A model generated the notes under the pieces. The model ran no database searches and was not told the origin of the DNA. It saw nothing but the letters and a program-made list of their open reading frames with translations. A stretch of DNA of 64,000 nucleotides, from NCBI RefSeq assembly GCF_012863495.1, contig NZ_JAAVJL010000001.1, forward strand, positions 3,591,501 through 3,655,500. Reading direction: 5' to 3'. This DNA comes from Pseudanabaena yagii GIHE-NHR1 (lineage in GTDB: Bacteria; Cyanobacteriota; Cyanobacteriia; Pseudanabaenales; Pseudanabaenaceae). Shown here piece by piece: positions 58,764 to 64,000 of this stretch (position 1 is the first letter of the stretch; every line of letters begins with the position of its first letter). The position numbers were made by a program, and so were the translations under genes.

Positions 58764-58821
58764 AGTTCGGGATAATTTGAAATGAGCTTTGAGAGATGGT
58801 TTGCATAGCTTAACCCAAACT
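58764..58821. repeat. AGTTCGGG-type small element, deleted copy 3
   Basis: Left part AGTTCGGGATAATTTGAAAT and GCTTTGAGAGA-GGTTTGC match copy 2; the right end is AGCTTAACCCAAACT. The hairpin half and the second hairpin are missing, leaving 58 bp. The inverted ends extend outwards as TAACGT on both sides. Confidence 0.75.
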
Positions 58822-58902
58822 GACGTTACTTAATACGAATTTATACTGATGATATGTTGTAAATAAGGAAAACCAGATAAAATACATATGCTTTTCAATC
58901 AA

Positions 58903-58957
58903 GTGAAGTAAGGTTTTGTTTTCCCATCTTTGATGGGAAAACAAAACCTTACTTCAC
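58903..58957. repeat. 26-bp perfect triloop hairpin
   Basis: GTGAAGTAAGGTTTTGTTTT plus CCCATC (58903-58928) pairs perfectly with 58932-58957, loop TTT. It lies 50 bp upstream of ssb. Confidence 0.8.
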
Positions 58958-59007
58958 TAGCCTGATAAAGGCTTATACATTTATAAACTTCTTTTGATAC
59001 TTGTCCT

Positions 59008-59379
59008 ATGACCCTAAACAAAGTTCATCTAGTGGGACGTGCAGGACGCGATCCTGAAGTCAAATATTTTGAATCTGGTAAAGTGGTTTGCAACTTTACA
59101 CTAGCTGTCAATCGCAACACCAGTAACCGTGATGAACCACCTGATTGGTTTGACTTAGAGGTATGGGACAAAACCGCTGAAATTGCAGCTAACTATGTCA
59201 AAAAAGGTAGCTTAATTGGCGTATCAGGAGCATTGAAGTTCGATCGCTGGACAGATCGCAACACAGGGGACGAACGCCAAAAGCCCGTTATTCGCGTCGA
59301 TCGCCTTGAGCTACTGGGTTCCCGCAAAGATAATGAAGCGGCAAGTGGTGGTGGCAGTGGCTACGATGATGACTTTTAA
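59008..59379 (+). CDS. ssb: Single-stranded DNA-binding protein
   Basis: A 123-residue SSB, binding single-stranded DNA in replication and repair. The OB-fold is complete: MTLNKVHLVGRAGRDPEVKY, VVCNFTLAVNRNT, DWFDLEVWDKTAEIAANYVK and KGSLIGVSGALKFDRW. The tail is very short, a few Gly and Ser and then the acidic tip DDDF, which normally recruits partner proteins. Cyanobacterial SSBs usually have such compact forms. It stands alone, 50 bp after a long hairpin. Confidence 0.95.
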   Translation: MTLNKVHLVGRAGRDPEVKYFESGKVVCNFTLAVNRNTSNRDEPPDWFDLEVWDKTAEIAANYVKKGSLIGVSGALKFDRWTDRNTGDERQKPVIRVDRLELLGSRKDNEAASGGGSGYDDDF

Positions 59380-59595
59380 ATCTAAAGACTTTGCATAACA
59401 AGTTACATTGCTTTGCGCTGCTTTGAAACCCATAGAAAACTTTGAAAACTCGGCTTAGCCACGCTTTCAAAGTTTTCTATGTACTACAGGCTGTATTTGG
59501 TTTTTATACGGTTAAATACGGTTTTCCTACTCGAAAATCTTTGAGCACATCAGTAAAAATATATTTAGAGAATTACAGATGCAAGGAATCCGATT

Positions 59596-59895
59596 ATGTT
59601 TAACATTGGTGAACTCAACTCCAGCAACAACCTTTTGCTTGATTACCTCAAAAATCAATCGCCCGAAACATTAGCCACAGTTGCCCAGTCTGTCAGTCCT
59701 GAAGCTCAACAAATTATTAGCCAAAACATTCAAAATTTGCTAGGTATCCTGCCACCATCAAATTTCAATGTCAGCATTACTACCGATCGCGAAAACCTAG
59801 CAGGCTTAATTGGTTCAGCGATGATGACAGGTTACTTCATCCGCCAAATGGAAACAAGAATGCAGCTAGATCAATCACTAGCATCTATCGAATAA
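59596..59895 (+). CDS. DUF760 protein
   Basis: A 99-residue soluble protein. LLDYLKNQSPETLATVAQSV followed by SPEAQQIISQNIQNLLGILP, then NVSITTDRENLAGLIGSAMM and TGYFIRQMETRMQLDQSL match DUF760, a family of cyanobacteria and plastids. The family includes MLL-type plant proteins of the photosynthetic apparatus context, but its biochemical role is not settled. Upstream AAGGAA supports the ATG. It converges with crtR at a 16-bp hairpin. Confidence 0.88.
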   Translation: MFNIGELNSSNNLLLDYLKNQSPETLATVAQSVSPEAQQIISQNIQNLLGILPPSNFNVSITTDRENLAGLIGSAMMTGYFIRQMETRMQLDQSLASIE

Positions 59896-59925
59896 AAAAG
59901 CGGCGCTATGCGCCGCTTTTTTATT
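59891..59925. terminator. Bidirectional terminator hairpin
   Basis: 16-bp perfect stem AATAAAAAAGCGGCGC, triloop TAT. It starts in the stop codon of the DUF760 gene and ends in the last codons of crtR. Confidence 0.85.
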
Positions 59926-60811
59926 TATGCTTGTGGTGAAAACGGATGCCTAGGAAGATGTCGTAGATAAAACCAGCTAAATCAGGCATCTTGAACAGTC
60001 CGAGAGTTTGCGGAGAACCATTGGCATCGAGTAGTGGCTTCATTTGGTAATAGGCACTCTCGTAGTAATACCAAGGTACATTTGGCCAGAGGTGATGTAC
60101 GAGGTGATAGTTTTGACCCAGCAAGAGGATATTTAGAAATCTACCAGGGTAAACTCTGGCATTCTTCCAGCGCGATCGCTCAACGAAAGGACGATGGGGC
60201 AGATAATCAAAAAATAAGCCTAACAAGAGTCCCATCACTGCGGCGGGTACAAACCAGAAGTTCATCATATAGCCCAAGAATCCGTGGTAATAGCCAAAGA
60301 TGATCATTGCCACAACGATTGCGCGACTGATTGCCCATTCCAACAATTCGTAATTACGCCAGAGACGACGTTGGAAAAAGAAAATTTCATGATAGAAAAA
60401 GCGGGCAGCAATCAACCATAGGGGACCACCTGTAGATACGAAATGGTCAGGATCATCCTCTTCATCATTCACATGGGCATGGTGTTGCATGTGAACTCGG
60501 GTAAATACAGGAAACACAAAGCCTTGTAAGATTGCCGAAATATGTCCGATCGCTGCATTAACAATCCGATTGGGATGAGCCACACCATGACAAGCATCAT
60601 GGATTACGGTTCCCAGTACATAGAGCGACGAAAAATTACAAACAAATACGAGCCAGTGATCCCAGCCCCATACCCAATACCCTGTAGTCGATGCGGTTGC
60701 TAAAACAATCGAACCGAGTAGCAGTAGTACTGTTGGATTAAATCCCTGCGCTGCACCCATCAGACCGATTGGAACAGTTAGGGCGTTGCCCTGCTGCTGC
60801 ATTGGTGTCAC
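59921..60811 (-). CDS. crtR: Beta-carotene hydroxylase CrtR
   Basis: A 296-residue membrane di-iron hydroxylase adding 3-hydroxyl groups to beta-carotene (zeaxanthin) or deoxy-myxol. Histidine boxes of the fatty-acid-desaturase type: HDACHG, HMQHHAHVNDEEDDPDHF and NYHLVHHLWPNVPWYYYE. About four membrane segments are visible between them. The start is either GTG at 60809-60811 or ATG at 60800-60802; AAGGAG suits the second, GAGG the first. It is convergent with the DUF760 gene and divergent from the methyltransferase gene. Confidence 0.95.
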   Translation of the reverse strand: MTPMQQQGNALTVPIGLMGAAQGFNPTVLLLLGSIVLATASTTGYWVWGWDHWLVFVCNFSSLYVLGTVIHDACHGVAHPNRIVNAAIGHISAILQGFVFPVFTRVHMQHHAHVNDEEDDPDHFVSTGGPLWLIAARFFYHEIFFFQRRLWRNYELLEWAISRAIVVAMIIFGYYHGFLGYMMNFWFVPAAVMGLLLGLFFDYLPHRPFVERSRWKNARVYPGRFLNILLLGQNYHLVHHLWPNVPWYYYESAYYQMKPLLDANGSPQTLGLFKMPDLAGFIYDIFLGIRFHHKHK

Positions 60812-61038
60812 TCCTTCCTCAATTTCCTATCTTTATTTAGTATGTATGCGGTTTGGTTTTGCTAGAGCCCAAACTCAAATATATTCAAAAAATATATTTT
60901 ATTGTTGCGTTTTATTACAGATTTTATTATCACCTATGCTACCGACAATAGAGCGAGATTGCAACTAGCGAAAAATCGTCACCATGACCACAATATCGTT
61001 AAGTATTATGAAGTTGGTATCTTTTGCGCTAAATAACC

Positions 61039-61689
61039 ATGCAACTTGCTTCTACCCAACGTACTAAGCTTGACAACTCCGATGACGCATTGTTTTATGA
61101 ATATCCACGTTTTGTCACCCATGTAGATGATCGCTTTATCGATCATCTTACCGATCTATATCGTCAGAGGTTACAGCCAAATACGCGCATTCTTGACCTG
61201 ATGAGTAGCTGGGTATCGCATTTGCCGACAGAAATAGAATTTGCCCATGTAGAAGGTCATGGCTTAAATGCGGAGGAGTTAGCCCGTAACCCGCGTTTAA
61301 ATCACTACTTTGTCCAAGATTTGAACAAGCAACAACTATTGCCCTTTGCGGATCAGTCCTTTGATGCCGTATTAAACACTGTCTCGGTGCAATATTTGCA
61401 ATATCCTGAAGCCGTATTTGCTGAGATTTATCGCATTCTGAAAGTCGGTGGAATTGCGATTATTAGTTTCTCGAATCGGATGTTTTATCAAAAAGCAATT
61501 CAGGCATGGCGTGATGGCTCTGAAAGCGATCGCACCAAGCTGGTCTACAAATACTTTGCCTCAGTTCCCAAGGGTTTTGCCAAGCCTGAATTAGTAGCAA
61601 ACGTACCGCCTAGTTCACCGTTTTTAGCAATGCTAGGGATGGCAAGCAGCGATCCGTTTTATGCTGTAGTAGCAACTCGTTGTAGTTGA
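61039..61689 (+). CDS. Class I SAM-dependent methyltransferase
   Basis: A 216-residue protein. The methyltransferase fold is recognisable but atypical in motif I: RILDLMSSWVSHLP in place of the usual glycine-rich loop. Later motifs are LPFADQSFDAVLNTVSVQYL and EIYRILKVGGIAIISFSNRM. Substrate unknown; similar proteins are common in cyanobacteria and plants. The N-terminus (ALFYEYPRFVTHVDDRFIDH) is a conserved part of this subgroup. It is followed by an imperfect hairpin (61729-61761). Confidence 0.8.
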   Translation: MQLASTQRTKLDNSDDALFYEYPRFVTHVDDRFIDHLTDLYRQRLQPNTRILDLMSSWVSHLPTEIEFAHVEGHGLNAEELARNPRLNHYFVQDLNKQQLLPFADQSFDAVLNTVSVQYLQYPEAVFAEIYRILKVGGIAIISFSNRMFYQKAIQAWRDGSESDRTKLVYKYFASVPKGFAKPELVANVPPSSPFLAMLGMASSDPFYAVVATRCS

Positions 61690-61841
61690 TATATATCGCA
61701 AGCTTCGTATGCCCTGTATATCTAGGTAAAGACTAAAAATGGCTAAACCATTTTTAGTCTTGAAACCGCTTACTGGGTTTGGTTTTTAATTCACAAAAGT
61801 GTGGTCACACCTTCGTGAATTGGTTTAAAAGGATGAATGGA

Positions 61842-62870
61842 ATGACTGACGTTTTAATAATTGGTGGTGGCATTATTGGCTTGGCAACAGCGATCGCCCT
61901 TTCACAAAAGGGAGCCAGTGTCACTGTTGTTGAGCGCGATATTTGTGGGCAGGGCGCAACATGGGCGGCGGCGGGAATGCTCGCTCCTGAAGCCGAGCGC
62001 CTTGAAGGAGCACTCTTAGAATTTGGGATTCGTAGCCGCGATATGTATCCGCAATGGATTGCTAATCTGATGCGCTTATCAGGGCTAGATTGTGGCTATT
62101 GGTGCTGTGGCATGATTGCCCCCAGCCTTGAAGAAAGCGATCACCAAATAATTGCTAAACACCCTCAATACATCAGCCGAGAGGAATCCCATAAACGTCA
62201 ATCAGGATTAGGTGAAGCGGTTTTAGGTTCTCTCTGGCTACCAGAGGATGGGCAGGTGAATAATCGCAAACTCACACAGGCTCTATTAACTGCGGCGCGA
62301 TCGCTATCGATCAAAATCCTCGAAGGTGTCACCGTATATCAAATTGTCCGCGATCAGCAAAGAGTTACCCATCTTGATACCAGTGTTGGTAACTTGCAAA
62401 GCGATCGCTATGTTTTGGCAACGGGTGCATGGACGCGATCGCTTTTGCCTTTACCAGTTAAGCCCATCAAGGGACAGATGCTATCGGTATTTGATCGCGA
62501 TCGGCAATTGCAGCGCGTTATCTATGCACCCAGTTGCTATATCGTGCCGCGACAAGATGGCAAGATCGTGATCGGTGCAACGGTCGAAGATAATGGCTTT
62601 GAGCAGGGTATTACTGCCGCAGGTATTGCACAGTTATTAAATAGAGCGATCGCTGTCTATCCTGCGATCGCCAATATGCCCATCACTGAAACATGGTGGG
62701 GATTCCGTCCCCATGTCCCCAATGAGATTCCTATTTTAGGAGCTAGTAATTATGAAAACTTAGTTTTGGCAACAGGACATTATCGCAATGGCATTCTCTT
62801 TGCACCGATTACAGCAAAGCTAATTACCGACTTCATTATCGATGGCATCACCGATCCTATTTTTCAATAA
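61842..62870 (+). CDS. thiO: Glycine oxidase ThiO
   Basis: A 342-residue FAD-dependent oxidase making iminoglycine, used for the thiazole half of thiamine. FAD site DVLIIGGGIIGLATAIALSQ, then GATWAAAGMLAPEAE, the later LPVKPIKGQMLSVF and the C-terminal TGHYRNGILFAPITA characteristic of ThiO. The frame is open to 61779, but the ATG at 61842 has AAGGA eight bases before and fits the family; ATG at 61833 is the alternative. In many cyanobacteria ThiO is fused to ThiG, but here it is free-standing. No other thi gene is in the window. Confidence 0.88.
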   Translation: MTDVLIIGGGIIGLATAIALSQKGASVTVVERDICGQGATWAAAGMLAPEAERLEGALLEFGIRSRDMYPQWIANLMRLSGLDCGYWCCGMIAPSLEESDHQIIAKHPQYISREESHKRQSGLGEAVLGSLWLPEDGQVNNRKLTQALLTAARSLSIKILEGVTVYQIVRDQQRVTHLDTSVGNLQSDRYVLATGAWTRSLLPLPVKPIKGQMLSVFDRDRQLQRVIYAPSCYIVPRQDGKIVIGATVEDNGFEQGITAAGIAQLLNRAIAVYPAIANMPITETWWGFRPHVPNEIPILGASNYENLVLATGHYRNGILFAPITAKLITDFIIDGITDPIFQ

Positions 62871-63160
62871 CTTTGTCATTAGCGTGAGCTTCTTTACCCA
62901 CATTGACTATAAAATAGAAACTATTATTTTTATAAAAAATTAATTTTAATATCGCTTATCAACTAGACTTATGTTTAGACATAGCAATGCTTAGTTATAT
63001 TGTTGTTTTAAATAACTTGCAGATGGTCTTCGACTTCGCTCAGCCCTCGGTGTAAGCTAGCTGAGCGAAGTCGAAGCTGTAGTTTTTATTTGCATTATCT
63101 ATATGAGTAAAAATTTGCGTCACCTATACTAGTAATTACTTGTGATTTGGGAATAAGAAA
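62871..63160. other. Intergenic region with a TTCGACTTCGCTCAGC repeat
   Basis: A 290-bp AT-rich gap. It contains CTTCGACTTCGCTCAGC (63028-63044) inverted at 63060-63076 with a 15-base spacer, a relative of the repeat at 22311-22354. No gene seen. Confidence 0.65.
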
Positions 63161-63418
63161 ATGCAAATCGCCTTAAAGCCAGAACAGGAAAAATTTATTC
63201 GCGACAAGCTCAAAGATGGTAAATACCAAAGTATTGATAATCTACTAACATTTGCATTTCAGCTTGTAGAGGAGTACGAATCCAAACAACAAAAACTGAG
63301 TGAACTACGCGCAAAAATTGCAGAAGGTAAAGACCAAATTAAACAAGGCAATGTTATTGATGGAGAGCTAGTATTTCAGCAGTTGCAAGAAAATCTAGAC
63401 TGCATCATTCAAGACTAA
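63161..63418 (+). CDS. ParD-like antitoxin
   Basis: An 85-residue protein: a short ribbon-helix-helix-like start (MQIALKPEQEKFIRDKLKDG, YQSIDNLLTFAFQLVEEYE) and a charged helical tail (KLSELRAKIAEGKDQIKQGN). This is the layout of ParD/CopG antitoxins: N-terminal DNA binding and a C-terminal arm that wraps the toxin. The toxin-type gene follows five bases after the stop codon. The complex probably represses its own promoter, as is usual in such modules. The call is supported mainly by the gene pair. Confidence 0.8.
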   Translation: MQIALKPEQEKFIRDKLKDGKYQSIDNLLTFAFQLVEEYESKQQKLSELRAKIAEGKDQIKQGNVIDGELVFQQLQENLDCIIQD

Positions 63419-63423
63419 GTTTT

Positions 63424-63732
63424 ATGTCTAATTACTCTTTTTCAAAATTAGCAGTTCGAGATTTGGATGAGATCTGTAGATTTATCGCGCAGAACAACCT
63501 CAAAGCAGCTAGCAGATTATTTGATGAAATTCGGAAAAAATGTAAGTTGATTGCTGATTTCCCTCATATGGGAAAAAGTTACGCTTGGATTGATGATGAT
63601 TTGAGAGGCTTCATCATTAGTGAATACATCATATTTTACTATCCACGCACAGACGGGATCGATATTGTACGGGTGATTTACGGGAAACGCGATTTTAAAG
63701 CCTTGTTTGAAGAAGATATTTTAGATGAATAA
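63424..63732 (+). CDS. RelE/ParE-family toxin
   Basis: A 102-residue protein: SNYSFSKLAVRDLDEICRFI, then FDEIRKKCKLIADFPHMGKS and FIISEYIIFYYPRTDGIDIV with RVIYGKRDF at the end, the standard order of ParE proteins, which poison gyrase. The RelE branch cleaves mRNA instead; the wording here fits ParE better. The gene starts five bases after the antitoxin stop codon and is therefore its partner. It ends 10 bases before the P450 gene. Confidence 0.85.
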   Translation: MSNYSFSKLAVRDLDEICRFIAQNNLKAASRLFDEIRKKCKLIADFPHMGKSYAWIDDDLRGFIISEYIIFYYPRTDGIDIVRVIYGKRDFKALFEEDILDE

Positions 63733-63741
63733 TTGGACAAT

Positions 63742-64000
63742 ATGATGATTGGAAATCCACAAAATAAAGAACATGAGCAACTCTTACCACCAGGGGAAAT
63801 GGGATTGCCAATCCTCGGTCAGACTTTACAGTTTCTGTTCGATCGCAGTTTTCCTGATAAACAATATGCTAAGTACGGTGCAATTTCTAAAACAAACCTA
63901 CTAGGTAAACCAACTATATTTATGATGGGTTCCGAAGCTGCGGAATTTGTATTGTCTAGCCATATGGAATGCTTCTCTTGGAAAGAAGGCTGGCCAGACA
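63742..64000 (+). CDS. Cytochrome P450 (CYP120-like), 3' end outside the window
   Basis: The first 86 residues of a P450, cut by the window edge. After a short start (MMIGNPQNKEHEQ) come LLPPGEMGLPILGQTLQFLF, KYGAISKTNLLGKPTIFMMG and EAAEFVLSSHMECFSWKEGW, the order of the N-terminal beta-domain of CYP120 (a retinoic-acid hydroxylase in Synechocystis). The haem-binding Cys region lies beyond the window. Start is ATG 63742 or 63745. Confidence 0.85.
   Translation, partial: MMIGNPQNKEHEQLLPPGEMGLPILGQTLQFLFDRSFPDKQYAKYGAISKTNLLGKPTIFMMGSEAAEFVLSSHMECFSWKEGWPD

Overview
The window looks like a filamentous-cyanobacterium chromosome, most like Pseudanabaena or a relative (an inference). The octamer GCGATCGC (HIP1) is scattered through most genes. 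The gene set is cyanobacterial: ferredoxin-NADP reductase, beta-carotene hydroxylase CrtR, a SphS-type kinase, OpcA with Zwf, DUF760, NatE-like and ArsA-HSP20 proteins. There is no prophage, CRISPR array or recognisable tRNA/rRNA. Genes are mostly single transcription units, each followed by a long perfect hairpin.

Layout. 1-8.8 kb: the 3' part of a TPR-CHAT protease gene made of 126-bp tandem repeats, a DUF5684 membrane protein, RppH, IlvB (TTG start), a secreted metalloprotease and a short PetH. 8.8-13.1 kb: sensor kinase, pentapeptide protein, hypothetical protein and a chimeric gene scar (Uma2 / nucleotidyltransferase / HsdM pieces). 13.2-25.3 kb: LeuS with a large AT-rich insertion, monomeric isocitrate dehydrogenase, an orphan antitoxin, an OmpA-like membrane protein, a HIP1 minisatellite, a class III cyclase, an S4 protein, PrfC and a Coq4-like protein. 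25.7-39.3 kb: SDR, GNAT, HemF, a frameshifted small gene, LivF/NatE, an AI-2E family permease, OpcA-Zwf bracketed by two inverted copies of a small repeat, MscS, MscL, a lipoprotein and a dihydroorotase-like protein. 39.4-41.9 kb: a nest of insertion sequences. 42-55 kb: ArsA-like ATPase, HPt protein, SpeA, DUF1003, LipA, a calpain-like protease, a second pentapeptide protein and an MtfA-like peptidase. 55.5-64 kb: GyrA/ParC, Ssb, DUF760, CrtR, a methyltransferase, ThiO, a ParDE-type module and the start of a CYP120-like P450.

The most interesting observation is in the insertion-sequence nest. An intact IS110-family element sits inside a dead IS1-family element. Removing 1264 bp restores the IS1 reading frame exactly and leaves a duplicated CT core. 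The 252-bp non-coding left end holds a stem-loop and short segments that match the element's own ends and the actual target at the places expected of a bridge RNA. Other points of note are several families of small non-autonomous repeats (one with perfect 18-bp ends and a perfect 7-bp target duplication), a striking set of very long triloop hairpins, the LeuS insertion, a PetH without the phycobilisome-linker domain, and several gene scars.

Functionally the region is mainly housekeeping: branched-chain amino acids, haem, lipoate, thiamine, pentose phosphate pathway, translation and carotenoids, mixed with stress functions (osmotic channels, toxin-antitoxin, proteases) and signalling. I could not run searches or folding programs; family calls rest on recognised motifs and remembered family sequences.
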